Source: Sipunculus nudus (lineage: Eukaryota; Annelida; Sipuncula; Golfingiida; Sipunculidae). Taken from it: 64,000 bases of DNA. Under the pieces are notes generated by a model that saw only the letters and a program-made list of their open reading frames with translations, did no database searches and was not told the origin of the DNA. Position 1 is the stretch's first letter, and every line of letters starts with the position of its first letter. The position numbers and the translations under genes were made by a program. The DNA is taken from NCBI GenBank assembly GCA_026874595.1, contig CM049317.1, positions 34,427,401 through 34,491,400 on the forward strand, given 5' to 3'. Below are positions 37,759-51,169 of this stretch, piece by piece.

Positions 37759-39889
37759 ATAAATGTATAATTGTTAAATTATATATCAATTCCAGCCAAG
37801 GTGCTTAATACCTTGTGCAGAACACGCAATGATGAACTTTCATAACGGTCGCCTGATGATTGCAACCATGGATGGAGGCGTGAAACCAATATAAATGAAA
37901 CGGACCGTTATGTTAGTACAGAGTTCTTATTTCATTTATAGGGCGATGTCACCGAAATATGAAAACATTTAGCCATCCCAAATGTGATAAAGATTCCGAA
38001 CCATCAAAGTACGTTTAGCTTCAGAAGGAAACAAATACCCTGTGTTCAATCAGTTGGCGAGTCCTAAATCGTACAACCCCGAGAAAACTCTCCAAATGAA
38101 AGCTTTAATCTCTGCCTCAAAGAAAAGGTTCAAAACTTTCCCTCAGTCACAAAGGCTAACAACAAAAGATCTCAACTCATTTCAAAATGCAGTCATAACC
38201 TAGCGTCATTTCGGCCCTCTGACATTAATGAGTATATGACCAGCGTATTGGCTTACCAGCCCGATTGTCAGTGGCCACTGAGTGGGGTTGTCACGGTTAG
38301 GCATAGTTCTAATCCCCATTACATACATTCCCTCCTGGTCATGGCTCAGTGCGTCATTGCCTAATTACTCAACTACATCAACCGTCTATTAAAAGGTCAC
38401 ATCTGACGACTGGTTGCAGAAAAACACCTGTTAATGTGTGAATGACCATTTTCGTAATCAACACTATACAGCTCTTGGCATCCCGCTACGAAAATCTGCT
38501 ATGTTGATCCGCACGAGGGTGCTTTATAACATACTGTGTGTTTACAATCTTTTCCTCAATCACTTTGCCCACAGCTTCAAGTTTCATAATTAAAAAATGA
38601 ATATGAATATCAGGGGATATATTTTATAATACACCTTCTTTTACTTTACCAAAATAGGGATGTGACGAGTGTTTATGTCATCTTCACAAAATGGAAATTG
38701 TCAGTCCTCCATTTTTCAAGATATCTTCAGTGCCAGGATTAGGATAAAAGAGTTATTTTATTATACTTATATTACTCCACGGAAACATGCTTTTACACGT
38801 CCAAGTAAAGATGTAGCCACTTAATTGATTTTCATTCTCAACTGAGACATTTAATCTAGCTAGGTCGACTAATTTATATCTTTTCACACTCCTGTTTTGA
38901 ATTAAATGGGGCCAACCCAAAGTTCCCCGGTACCTATATTCAGCAGAGCTTTATTTTTGTTAGTTATGACCAGTTACAGCCATTTGTGTGGTATATATAA
39001 ATAAATGTATATATATAATATGTGTGTGTGCATTTTTAAACCTCCCTTGAATGGTTGTATTTAACCACGTTTTTCTCACCGAAAGTACTTCCAAACCTTT
39101 CACCAAAACTTCTTTCTTCCCCGTCGCGATTACACGACTACCTGACTTTGTTTTAACCAGCGTACTTCTTAAACTTTTTGATGATCCTTATTCAGTACAG
39201 CACGTTTTTACATGTAACATGCGTTGTTTATATACACATGGATGTCCAGTGCCCTGTAACGAGTGATAGCTTACCCGAGATCAGTTAGCTTAGCGCTCCT
39301 ACACACGCTTCAGTGAGAACCGTTTTTATTGGTTACCCTTGACTGGACACAGAGGCTAACTAACGTTGACCCTGTTGAATATAAAGACCCTTCTTTGGTT
39401 CAGTTCACACTAAATAGACCGTGCGTGCACGAGTGCATTGCAGGTCATATTTGAATATCGGTGAACGATAAAGTGAGGGGCATGCATGGTAGATACCCAC
39501 CCCCTCCCTAAGTGCTTTATAATAAGAGTTTGTACGATCTAAATTCAGTACAGGGATTATTACTTTGGTTGTTACAAAAGGAGGGCGAGGGAGGGGGGTC
39601 GTATCTATAAAGGTTTTTGATAACATATTAGTGTATACAAAATAAGACAATCTGTTTAATTAATCCGAATATCCATGCACGCCATTCAAAAAAGGTAGCA
39701 ACGTTTAAGCAGTAAAAGAAAACTGCTGCATTACTTTGTAAATCCAGTAAACGTTTCCAATATTTAAGCCGCCCGAGGGGATTGGAGGCCTATACGGGTT
39801 GATGAGTTATTTCTTTATTAATATTTGGGTCAGGGTTTTTTGTAGGTGGATTGTCTTACGTCCCCGTTAGTACTAAAACCATCATGTAT

Positions 39890-40135
39890 AATATTTTGTC
39901 TCCGACGGGAGGGTATGCGTTCTTCACAGTTCGTGTATGTGTTTTTTCTGTGTGTTTGTTCACAACATACCTTACGCAATAATGAACGGAATAAGTTATG
40001 CAAACACATGTCGGGGAACATATTCACCAATGAACCGGGTAATATAAGGGCCAATGAAAACACGGGTTGCGGAGTACCCCACATTAAGGACCGTCCACAT
40101 GGCGCAGGCATCCATTCCTGAAAATGCATATTTAT
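39890..40135 (-). repeat. Dispersed family F, copy d
   Basis: Reverse orientation. On the plus strand it shows GGTATGCGTTCTTCACAGTT, GTGTGTTTGTTCACAACATA and GTTGCGGAGTACCCCACATT, matching 58612-59015 in order. Confidence 0.8.
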
Positions 40136-41244
40136 AATGTTCTTTTTTCTCCTGTCCGTTTTTGCGCTAGATCTAAAATATGTAAATATTTGTACCTAAT
40201 ATTAATTATTGACCTTATTTCCAGAGGGTACACTAAATGTTCTTCAAGCTTCGGTTATACACTGCAGTCATCCAAAGTCACCCTCTTGTTTTTATCCGCT
40301 GGATTGTATGGCAAGGATATCTGGGCATGACCACCAGGGTGGGCACAGAGCAAAAATCTGTAATCAGAACAATAGAGTTTCGAACATGCTCTGGTTCTGA
40401 TCACATCGGTTCTAGCATTGGGCCGAGAATCAGACCAACGAGAGAGGGAGACTCGGCGTATAATCTGGCCACTGAGAGCTGGTGTCGCATGTTTAAAATT
40501 GGATGCACGATGCGGTACCACACACTCATTTGTCTGCAGAAAACCTGGCCATACACAACTGCATTGACGACTGCTGTGTATAGCCGATGCTTGAGGAGAG
40601 TAGTACACTCCTTAACCAATTACCAAATTTACTAACCAAGAGGTCTGGGCTTCCCCTTCGTGTAGTTCTGGAGAATCTTTAGAGTTGTTCAAGAAAATAT
40701 AAGCCATTTTTAATTGACATGATCATCAACTAAAAGTATTCTTTCTCCAGAAATCAAGTAAACATCTATGACAACAGTTTCAACAGGGATGGGCGTACGC
40801 TTTCTGTGTTCCCGGTTATGGAATCCTTCACTGGAATTTAGCAGTAAAATGTAAATTATAGTTTCAATCCGTGAAATCTCAATGAATTCTTTAGAGTACC
40901 TTTAACGGATGGTTCCCTCAATGTTGTGTGTACCGGTGAATCAATACATTATACAACAGATCATGCAAGATCGCAGAGAGCAACATCATAACATCATATC
41001 AACTTATATCAACATGTCAAATACAAGTGGGAACAGCAATAAGACTTTGTTAAAGCCCGGAATACTCGTTGCGATCAGACGCAATCGAATAAAGTAAATA
41101 ATTGTGTTGTTGATAGTTTGATCATCCTACATCAGGTAACCGTGGAGAACGAAGGTTGGTATCTCAGTGGATTATCTTCCATGAAGGTAAATTTAAAATA
41201 AAATTAGCGACGGTGTCCCTCGTGAAAAGTGTTGGCGGATACTG

Positions 41245-41500
41245 TGAAAGGCCAGATTACAAAATGGCCGTCTCCTGCCATTTAGAAATAGATTTTTAAT
41301 GGGTTGGCCTGCAATACTGTTCATCATGGATTATGGGGTATTGGGGTCGAGGAGTTCATACTTGATCTCACATTTGTGATTGATTTTTTTTACCTTAAAA
41401 CCTGAGCTGGTCGACCTGAGCGAAGATGGAAACTGTGAGAGACTTGAATCAAAGATGGCCGTTTCTCTACTTTTGAAAATTATTTTTTTTAAATGCTTTG
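41245..41500 (+). repeat. Local repeat C, copies 1 and 2
   Basis: Two diverged units that include CAAAATGGCCGTCTCCTGCC (about 41260) and AAAGATGGCCGTTTCTCTAC (about 41452), each followed by a T-rich stretch and a TTGCCTGC-type segment. Confidence 0.6.
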
Positions 41501-41879
41501 CCTGCTGCATCTAGCCCTGTAAAGGCGTTAGTATTTACGTTTGCCACTAATATACGTAAATAATTACGTGATTTCATGCACCGATAAACGAAATCCAGTG
41601 TCGGCTCTGGTGAATAAGTTATATGATTTGCCGCAAGGTGGCGGTACTGACACTAAGTGCGATACAGCGAGAGAACGTTTGATTTCTCTGTCAGAGGCAA
41701 CAATTAAGTAATAACCATTTCATGGACTAGGCGAGTCTATGCTGCATATTGTGCACTATTCATGATATTGATGTAAAATATTCATTTGACTTATTTTGAG
41801 CTTAAAAAACAAGATAGTGACAATTTTTAGCTCAGAAAGGTTATTATATTTTAATAACCATGCAGCGTTCCCTGTGGAT

Positions 41880-42055
41880 TCTATTGGTCAGTTCCCATGT
41901 TCTGTGAATCTCAGCTGGCGACCCGGGTTTCGATCCCTGGCTATTAGAGTGGGTTTTCACAGTGTCCGCCAGGTTCCTCCACCTATAGATACTACCAAAT
42001 GTCCTCATCTGAGCCATGGAGAATGCCATGCAACAGTTTGTATAACACATTTCAT
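41880..42055 (+). mobile_element. SINE-like segment with a B box
   Basis: CGGGTTTCGATCCCTGGC is a good polymerase III B box. It is followed by the GTGGGTTTTCACAGTGTCCG and AGGTTCCTCCACC type of sequence seen in invertebrate tRNA-derived SINE bodies. The A box is not clear. Confidence 0.45.
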
Positions 42056-42104
42056 GTAAAATTAACTTAAAAAAGATTGAAGAAATTTAGACCGAAAGCG
42101 TAAA

Positions 42105-42260
42105 TGCCCGAATTAGAAAAAAATGGCCGCTGTCTGCCATTTAGAAAAAAATTGTATGGTTTGGGCTGATATATTTTTTCAGGAGTGGAAGGGGTTGCGT
42201 CGAGAAATTCATATTTGACGTCATAGACTTGTTTTGACGTACCCTAAAAGATGTCCATTG
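42105..42260 (+). repeat. Local repeat C, copy 3
   Basis: Contains AAAATGGCCGCTGTCTGCCA and then a GAAATTCATATTTGACGTCA segment comparable to 41355-41385. Confidence 0.6.
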
Positions 42261-42508
42261 CGATAAAGGTCAGAAACCCTACTTTATTGAAATACGTTTA
42301 CAGTTTTAACAATAATGTCGACAGTGGTGCATTTTAAGTGCACTGTCTACTTTGAACGTTTATGTTAAATTAAACGGAGCTTTATTTGCGAGGCATTTTT
42401 TTTACTTAGAGTCCTAGTCTTCTAGAATCGGGTCAACGTCTGAGTGTTAATATTATCAGAAAAATATCTATTTAAGGATTTGAGGATTTTTAAGGTGACT
42501 TTGAGATA

Positions 42509-42510
<2 letters not shown>

Positions 42511-42555
<45 letters not shown>

Positions 42556-42571
42556 ATATATATATATATAT
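42511..42571 (+). repeat. (AT)n microsatellite
   Basis: Nearly pure AT tract broken by one CA. Confidence 0.95.
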
Positions 42572-43654
42572 TTGCTCACGTTTGCTCTTTTATGCTGTAG
42601 TGTTTAATTATGTGTAGTTCAGTCTGGAAATATACAGTTTGTAAAACTTAACTTGAATTTACAACCGAATTCAATCAAATATGTTTAGAAAAACGCTGCT
42701 TATTCTATAATGCTATTAAAAGTAACCTGCTTCACAACTGTCGAATAACTGAAGGCGTAGAAGTATCGTAAATAACAATACTTTTAATTATGACGTTGCA
42801 AAGTCGGAAAGAGGGCTTATGACAAGTTTTAATGATTCAAAACTGAATTTTATGTCAGGATCTTATGCATCAAAATTAGACCTGTTTTCTATCACACATT
42901 GACGTTTATAAACCAAGGCCATATATGCACAAGCATAAAAGATATATAGACAATAACATACGATTGATTATGTCAAAGTTTACTTTGGGTTAAAGCCACT
43001 AAAAGGTGAAACTAAGACATTTTCAAAGGAGAGCCGTGGCATAAATGATATCTTGGGCCTTACCTATCTATATATATCTAATCCACTCATCCACAGAACC
43101 TTCATCAATCAATCTATTTTCATACTGGTTCTGATGACCTTTTTTTGTGTAACACAAACTAACACCATTATTTCATTTTACCATTTCAGTATACTGTATG
43201 CTGTAAACAACATATTTCCCTTTTTCACACCCACTGTAATGACAGGCCAAGGGCATTTTAGTATATAAGTAAACTTTTTTTATCAGAAATCAGATCACAT
43301 GGAAACCATTGCCACACACGATTCTTCTCTTTCAGGCAAATCTCCATGATAGTTTATACAGTCAAAATAATAAAACTAATTTTAAAAGGGACGATGGAGA
43401 AAAACTGTTTACATGTTTAAATGTAATATGAAAATAACTTGCCTTAGATTATATGCATAACAAGTCGCCCATGGACCAAGACGCTCAGCTGAATTCAACG
43501 AGCCTTGAACAATGGGTAAATGACTCCATGCAGATCGAGTTCTCAAAATCAAGTATTTTGCCAAATGACCGTAGATATAGGTTACAGTGATCTTATTCTA
43601 CATCCAGCTGCTACCACTTGTGCCCATCTGACTAATAGTTCTATCACAGAGTCA

Positions 43655-44075
43655 CCATGACCTAATTTCAGGTTTCCAACGACATTTGCCTAGAAACTTT
43701 CTGGCTGTACAGTTAGAAGTTTCTAAATCAAATAGTTACGGTTTGTGTCCTATGAACAGCCATATTTCTTAATTTGAAAATCTCAAAAATGGAGAAAAAT
43801 GTGTAAAAATTCTAAAAAAAATTATGCTCGCGCCACTAGTTTGTAGGAACTGATGAAACACTTCATGATCAAAAGGCATGCATAAAATCAAGAATACATT
43901 AGTAATTCTGGATACTTTGCTTCTGGTGGGTTCTTAAGAGCCCCATAGCTCAAGGATATTAGTGAGAGAGACCTAATTTCAGGTTTCGAAGGAGATTATT
44001 TTACGGATCGTCCTGGATGTACAGTTAAAAACTTCTAGGTCTATCTGTTACGATTTGTGCCTTGTTAACGGTGGG
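43655..44075 (+). repeat. Direct repeat pair, about 110 bp each, 309 bp apart
   Basis: 43655-43765 and 43965-44075 share GACCTAATTTCAGGTTTC, TGTACAGTTA(G/A)AA, GTTACG(G/A)TTTGTG and a TGAAC/GTTAAC end. The second copy runs into a GGGACGGACGGACGGCACGA stretch and GATCGCTATAGCTC, a combination common at the ends of dispersed elements in marine invertebrates. The CTATAGCTC part is my recollection, not checked. Confidence 0.65.
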
Positions 44076-44704
44076 ACGGACGGACGGCACGACGGACGGA
44101 CGAAGGACAAAGAGTGATCGCTATAGCTCAGATGTGTTTCAGTCAGTTCAGCTCAAAATAAGCATTTTATACATGTTATATACAATATACTTAATCCTCA
44201 ATTCAAGGAGACCTTACCAAGCTTTATATTTATGTATGGAGCTTTACACATATAATTACACATTTTAATGCATGAAGAAATGTAAAAGTACACATTGTGA
44301 CATGGAAGTATATATTGTAATCTCAGATTCCCCTGTTAACATTTTTTAATCCATAAGTGTAATTTTAGTGATCAGACTTGGTTACATCAAGGGTTCAAAA
44401 AGACTAAAACTGGCAGTTATTCGACTTGAACTCGAGGGCTCTGACTCGGATTCAACTAACCATGGAAACATAAAACCGTGGATCTTATCGTAAACCACAA
44501 TAACATTTGGTACACATGTTGAAAAAAAGATATAACCTTTATTCACGTGCAGTTGCGTATTTACATTGCCTTGACATTAATACATTATTTCTTAATATGC
44601 AATAATAAATTTGTTTCCCATTCACTTCCTTTCAATAGGTAACAGTTTATTTATTATTTTTGTGCTGTAAAGCAAAATAAGATGAACCATAAATCTATTT
44701 TTAA

Positions 44705-45005
44705 GGAATGCAGGCCTTCTGCATGTGGGAGGGAGTCTGTTGTGGAATGCTCCCAACACCGTGTTTGTTTTTAATTATTGAGCCCCTATTCTTAGGTTCA
44801 TTCATGCATAAGTGACTATACATTTGTGATTATGATGCCTTCTTTAATCCGGATCATGTGCCGGAATGAATTTGATCATTTCTTTGTTGGTCCATTCCTA
44901 AAATGCTTTGAAAATTTCATGAGATTCCGTTCATGATTGCGTAAATTATGCTGTGAACAATCACACCAAAACACACACACACACGAACGGGGATGGACAC
45001 ATAAA
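44705..45005 (+). repeat. Dispersed family F, copy c
   Basis: Near full length: GGAATGCAGGCCTTCTGCAT, ACACCGTGTTTG, TACATTTGTGATTATG, GATTCCGTTCATGATTGCGT, TGTGAACAATCACACC and CACACACGAACGGGGATGG. Confidence 0.8.
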
Positions 45006-45254
45006 ACCAATGGCCATGCGTATATATAACCGCAGCGAAGCATTCTAGACTTATTGAGGGTTCTTATATGCATTAAGAAACTAACTAAAACAAATTACTT
45101 ACCATAGCACGGTAAGTGATTTACTCTTTCTTCCGTGACACGGGCTGTCAGCTTTGTCTGGCGAGAGATTTAATATCACTGTCGTGCTTTTTTGGACGAG
45201 GTTTCTAAAGGTTAACCTTCATTATTCAGCTTAATGAATGATGGGGTTTGTGTG

Positions 45255-45390
45255 ATTTTGGAAATCCCCTACATTAATATGTTTTGTAGTATATTTTATG
45301 CACCCATAAATCTGTATATGCGTGAGAATGCTCTGTTAAACAGGCTTTTTCAGTGTAACATATTTAACTGGCGGAGGAGAGAGAACCCAA
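45255..45390 (-). repeat. Dispersed repeat D, copy 2
   Basis: Reverse complement of 5925-6048, including GGAAATCCCCTACATTAATA on the plus strand. Confidence 0.7.
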
Positions 45391-46091
45391 AAACCTAGTG
45401 ATCTAAAATGATGTGTTTATAAATGGACCTATTTGTCTTACTGTCCTAGTTGTCCCATTTTCCCTTTTTACACAATCAGATGACTTGATTATACACTTTT
45501 CATTTCTCATCGGCTCTGCAAATAGCTCATACTCCTTCCTACATTAATAATCTGAACTTTAACTTTCTTTCGTTCAAATCTGTAACAGAATTTCGACTTG
45601 GTTACTCAGACTGGAGAGATTTGGTACATGCATCCAACAACTCTGTGCCATTGTTTATAGTAATATTAAGTTATCTTCCCGATAGTGAGGCAAGTGAGCG
45701 TGCGTGCGTGTGTGTGCTGAAGCAGAGAGAGAGAACCCATATATGAGTCCATAACGCTACACAAAAGGTAAGTTGTTTTAATAAACTGATTCGCCTCTCC
45801 CGTTTTTCGTGGGGCAATACCTCGGCGAAAGAGAACCAGGTCTTCAGTAAATTTTTGATTTCGTAAAGTTAAGGCAACATAATAAATGTTTGTGTTAATT
45901 CTAATTTAGCAATATAGAATTATATACAACAGATCAAGAATGGGAGCGAATTCTGATTTTCTTTTCTTGCAAGCTTGCAAAATTCCACGTTTTGCTTATC
46001 GACCAGTTAATTAAAAATAATCAATACATAAAACAATCTCACCATATGTTTTATTTTGGCAGAGTTAGCAGAACAATTTTCGTTGGCCTAA

Positions 46092-46097
<6 letters not shown>

Positions 46098-46161
<64 letters not shown>

Positions 46162-46171
46162 TTATATATAA
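46098..46171 (+). repeat. (AT)n microsatellite
   Basis: Long AT tract with a few interruptions near its 3' end. Confidence 0.95.
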
Positions 46172-46747
46172 TATAGTCATAATTGTTTGCAAAATGTGAC
46201 GACAGAGTGCTCAGTGGCTGACAAGAATGTTTTTTATGTTATGTGGAATGAATTTAACTAAGTTTTTTTCAGGCAATTCATTACAAATTAGTTTCCTACC
46301 ACATGCTCAGAGCGTGTGACACTCATGATGATGTAGCCAAATTAGTGATTAAGCTGACAAATAAACAAAAAAAATCGCTTAAGTCGCACATGCAGTTGTC
46401 GCTGTCTTTCTCCTGTACATTCAGATGACTTTTTAATTCACATAATTCTCTCTTCCTTATCACCAAAAGGATCTTATATGTAGTTTTCTCCCATTCTACT
46501 ATGTGAGAATAAAAGCACAATATTGTCTATTCATGGTTCTGACAAGAATGGTATACATATAAAGTTAGTCAACCATAACGTGCACCATATGCCTACTCTG
46601 ACGGACCAAACATAAATGTAATTAAAGAAAAGTCTTACTTTTGCCCTGGGTGAACATAAAGGAAAACATGATTTTTTCATACCACACACCAAAACACAAA
46701 CAAAAATATGACAGATCATGTCAATGTGAAATTAACCTGCAATATAT

Positions 46748-49700
46748 GTGATGTAAGGTAGAGCTATCAACAATCGGTCGACTGTTATGTAAGGTAGATC
46801 TATCTATCATCGGTCAACAGTGATGTGAGGTAGAGCTATCTATCATCGGTCGACGGTGATGTAAAGTAGATCTATCTATCATCGGTCAACAGTGATGTGA
46901 GGTAGAGCTATCTACCGTCGGTCGACAGTGATGTAAGGTAGAGCTTCTATCCTCGGTCGACAGTGATGTAAGGTAGAGCTATCTATCATCGGTCAACAGT
47001 GATGTGAGGTAGAGCTATCTATCATCGGCCGACAGTGATGTGAGGTAGAGCTATCTATCCTCAGGCGACAGTGATGTAAGGTAGAGCTATCTATCCTCAG
47101 TCGACAGTGATGTGAGGTAGAGCTATCTATCCTCAGTCGACAGTGATGTAAGGTAGAGCTATCTATCCTCAGTCGACAGTGATGTGAGGTAGAGCTATCT
47201 ATCCTCAGTCGACAGTGATGTGAGGTAGAGCTATCTATCCTGAGTCGACAGTGATATAAGGTAGAGCTATCTATCCTGAGTCGACAGTGATGTAAGGTAG
47301 AGCTATCTATCCTCAGTCGACAGTGATGAGCTATCTATCCTGAGTCGACAGTGATGTAAGGTAGAGCGATCTATCCTGAGTCGACAGTGATGTAAGGTAG
47401 AGCTATCTATCCTGAGTCGACAGTGATGTAAGGTAGAGCGATCTATCCTGAGTCGACAGTGATGTAAGGTAGAGCTATCTATCATCAGTCAACAGTGATG
47501 TGAGGTAGAGCTATCTATCATCGGCCGACAGTGATGTAAGGTAGGGCCATCTATCCTGAGTCGACAGTGATGTAAGGTAGAGGGATCTATCGTGAGTCGA
47601 CAGTGATGTAAGGTAGAGCTATCTATCATCAGTCAACAGTGATGTGAGGTAGAGCTATCTATCATCGGCCGACAGTGATGTAAGGTAGGGCCATCTATCC
47701 TGAGTCGACAGTGATGTAAGGTAGAGGGATCTATCCTGAGTCGACAGTGATGTAAGGTAGAGCTATCTATCCTGAGTCGACAGTGATGTAAGGTAGAGCT
47801 ATCTATCATCAGTCAACAGTGATGTGAGGTAGAGCTATCTATCATCGGCCGACAGTGATGTAAGGTAGGGCCATCTATCCTGAGTCGACAGTGATGTAAG
47901 GTAGAGGGATCTATCGTGAGTCGACAGTGATGTAAGGTAGAGCTATCTATCATCAGTCAACAGTGATGTAAGGTAGAGCTATCTATCCTGAGTCGACAGT
48001 GATGTGAGGTAGAGCTATCTATCCTCAGGCGACAGTGATGTAAGGTAGAGCTATCTATCCTGAGTCGACAGTGATGTGAGGTAGAGCTATCTATCCTCAG
48101 TCGACAGTGATGTAAGGTAGAGCTATCTATCCTGAGTCGACAGTGATGTAAGGTAGAGCGATCTATCCTGAGTCGACAGTGATGTAAGGTAGAGCGATCT
48201 ATCCTGAGTCGACAGTGATGTAAGGTAGAGCTATCTATCCTCAGTCGACAGTGATGTAAGGTAGAGCGATCTATCCTGAGTCGACAGTGATGTAAGGTAG
48301 AGCGATCTATCCTGAGTCGACAGTGATGTAAGGTAGAGCGATCTATCCTGAGTCGACAGTGATGTAAGGTAGAGCGATCTATCCTGAGTCGACAGTGATG
48401 TAAGGTAGAGCGATCTATCCTGAGTCGACAGTGATGTAAGGTAGAGCGATCTATCCTGAGTCGACAGTGATGTAAGGTAGAGCGATCTATCCTGAGTCGA
48501 CAGTGATGTAAGGTAGAGCGATCTATCCTGAGTCGACAGTGATGTAAGGTAGAGCTATCTATCCTGAGTCGACAGTGATGTAAGGTAGAGCGATCTATCC
48601 TCAGTCGACAGTGATGTAAGGTAGAGCGACCTATCCTCAGTCGACAGTGATGTAAGGTAGAGCTATCTATCCTGAGTCGACAGCGATGTAAGGTAGAGCT
48701 ATCTATCCTGAGTCGACAGCGATGTAAGGTAGAGCTATCTATCCTGAGTCGACAGTGATGTAAGGTAGAGCTATCTATCCTGAGTCGACAGCGATGTAAG
48801 GTAGAGCTATCTATCCTGAGTCGACAGTGATGTAAGGTAGAGCTATCTATCCTCAGTCGACAGCGATGTAAGGTAGAGCTATCTATCCTCAGTCGACAGT
48901 GATGTAAGGTAGAGCTATCTATCCTCGGTCGACAATGATGTAAGGTAGAGCTATCTATCCTGAGTCGACAGTGATGTAAGGTAGAGCTATCTATCCTCAG
49001 TCGACAGTGATGTAAGGTAGAGCTATCTATCCTCAGTCGACAGTGATGTAAGGTAGAGCTATCTATCCTCAGTCGACAATGATGTAAGGTAGAGCTATCT
49101 ATCCTCAGTCGACAGTGATGTAAGGTAGAGCTATCTATCATCGGTCAACAGTGATGTGAGGTAGAGCTATCTATCATCGGTCGACAGTGATGTGAGGTAG
49201 GGCCATCTATCATCGGTCGATAACAGATAGCTGGTGCTATATATCGTTGGTCGACAGTGATGCCAAGTTAAGCTATCTTTCCTTGGGCCACATTGATGAA
49301 AGGTAGAACTATTTATCAATGGCCGACAGTGATGTAAGGTAGAGCTATGTATCATCGGCCGAGAGCGATGTAAGGTAGAGCTATCTATCATCGGCCAACA
49401 GTGATGTGAGGTAAAGCTTTCTATCATCGGTCAACAACGATGTGAGGTGGAGCTATCTATCATGATGTAAGTTAGAGCCGTCGGTCGACAGTGATGTAAG
49501 GTAGAGCTATCTATCATCGGTCAAGAGTGATGTAAAGTAGAGCTATCTATCATCTGTCGACAGAGATGTGAGGTGGAGCTATCTATCATGATGTAAGGTA
49601 GAGCCGTCGGTCGACAGTGATGTAAGGTAGAGCTATCTATCATCGGTCAAGAGTGATGTAAGGTAGAGCTATCTATCATCTGTCGACAGAGATGTAGGAC

Positions 49701-49748
49701 AGAGCAATCTATAATCGGACGACAGTAATGTAGGGTAGAGCTATCTTT
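46748..49748. repeat. 36-bp minisatellite, about 80 units, with higher-order structure
   Basis: Unit is GTCGACAGTGATGTAAGGTA plus GAGCTATCTATCCTGA, 36 bp, with a SalI site (GTCGAC) in most copies. Units at 46748-47100 and 49140-49748 are the most diverged; the centre (48100-49100) is nearly homogeneous. A composite block marked by ATCATCAGTCAACAGTG recurs at 47481, 47625, 47805 and 47949, that is at 4-, 5- and 4-unit spacing. One unit at about 47328 has lost 8 bp. Because 36 is a multiple of three, a 394-codon frame stays open on the minus strand (12-residue period); I do not regard it as a gene. Confidence 0.97.
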
Positions 49749-50814
49749 CTTTTGGTCCTGAAATCTGAGGTGACGCTTGTTTACAGAGACATTCAGTCAT
49801 ACCAACAATCACACTTATTAATGGAAAATGATCTCTTGCTCTCATTGGTGTTACACACTTAAAACATACATAATGTTGGTTGCTGTACGCCACTATAAAA
49901 AAAAAGAAAACACAGAACCTTTACACAAAAATATGTTTTATTTCATTATAGAGAACAGTAATTAAATTTATAAGTTTCATCTCGAAGGTCACTTGAGGTA
50001 ATCCTTACATACGCGTAACCAACAGTGTGAAAGAATAGGCATAATGTTGCTCTTGATTATGTCCATCTAATGTTCAAAAACTTGCCCATATAGGGACAGG
50101 GCTATATAGGAAGTAGGTATTTCACCAGAATTAACATGAAACTAAAGAATATTAAGCGTTAAGAGATGTTTTATAACAAGAAAGAAGAAAGCGAATATAT
50201 GCTTTCGCCAGAATCCTAATCAATATCTGTTGTTTGTACAGATAAAAAGGTGTCAGGTTGCATTAATTACTTGCATATCTAAATCACGTGTGAGCTCTGC
50301 TCGCAGCACAATGGTGGCCCATGCACCAGTGAACAGATCTCGATCAGATAAACAAATTGTTAGATCACACTATGATAAAATAATTTTTCAAAAATCAATT
50401 AATGTGATCATAATCATCCATAAAAAATCACGACTGGTTCATTAGGTGTTATTCGAACCTCTCATGAAATTTCATTACATTCTTTTATTTAACAATTTAA
50501 GTAAAGTTGCAAACAAGCAAACAAGCTAAATAACCAAACAACTAACCCTTCAAGAAATCATGATAAATATCTGCAGGCTAAGGTTTAAATATTGCATTCA
50601 CGACGGTCTTACTGGCAACATTGCCCATTGTGAACGGTAAACGATTTTTTTTTCTGTATGGATATATTTACAGAGACATATATTTACCGAAATATAATAT
50701 GCATTTTACATAAATGTCACCCAAACCCTTAGCTCCAATACACTATAATTAAGCAATAATAAATGAAGCATATATAAGCAAAACTGTAAGGAAATCTATC
50801 ATCATTCAGCAGGG
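49749..50814. other. Single-copy spacer plus first copy of the duplicated flank
   Basis: No exon found. The part 50450-50790 is duplicated at 51170-51510. Confidence 0.6.
50450..50790 (+). repeat. Duplicated flank, copy 1
   Basis: Begins ATTCGAACCTCTCATGAA and includes AAACAAGC, CTGCAGGCTAA, GACATTGCCC-like and TGAAGCATATATA, in the same order as 51170-51510. Confidence 0.9.
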
Positions 50815-51168
50815 AGGTAAAGTAGAACTATATATATCATTGGTCGACAGTGATGTAAAGTCGAGCTGTCTATCATCGGTCGACAGTGCTGTAAGGTAGA
50901 GCTCTCTATCATCGGTCGACAGTGTTGTAAGGTAGAGTTATCTAGAGTTATCTATCATCGGTCGACAGTGTTGTAAGGTAGAGCTATCTAGAGCTACCTA
51001 TCAGCGGTCGACAGTGTTGTAAGGTAGAGCTATCTAGAGCTATCTATCAGCGGTCGACAGTGCTGTAAGGTAGAGCTATCTTTCCTCTGTCTACAGCGAT
51101 GTAAGGTAGAGCTTTCAAACATCGGTTGGCAGTAAACGAAGGCAGAGCTATCTATCATCGGTAAACAG
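50815..51168 (+). repeat. Second block of the GTCGACAGTG minisatellite
   Basis: About eight units of the same family as 46748-49748. Several are lengthened to 46-50 bp by an extra CTATCTAGAG insertion and carry GTGTTGTAAGG or GTGCTGTAAGG in place of GTGATGTAAGG. The block is bracketed by the two duplicated flanks. Confidence 0.92.
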
Positions 51169-51169
51169 T

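Larger units (their letters stand above)
37753..46747. other. Gene-free interval between the ENPP6-like gene and the minisatellite
   Basis: No supported exon on either strand. Open frames up to 132 codons at 40237-40635 overlap frames on the opposite strand and show no family features. The interval is filled with dispersed repeats, a SINE-like piece and long (AT)n tracts. Sequence just upstream of 37602 would include the ENPP6-like promoter, but I recognise no core element. Confidence 0.6.

Noticed and set aside
40237-40635. 132-codon open frame with overlapping frames on the other strand
   Set aside because: No recognisable domain, no signal peptide, no splice partners, and competing frames on both strands.
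47957-49141. 394-codon open frame on the minus strand with a 12-residue period (IDSSTLHHCRLR)
   Set aside because: It is produced by the 36-bp minisatellite, whose length is a multiple of three. It has no signal, no non-repeat domain and no splice context.
46748-49748. CRISPR-like repeat array
   Set aside because: The units are contiguous with no unique spacers, and the DNA is clearly eukaryotic with spliced genes.
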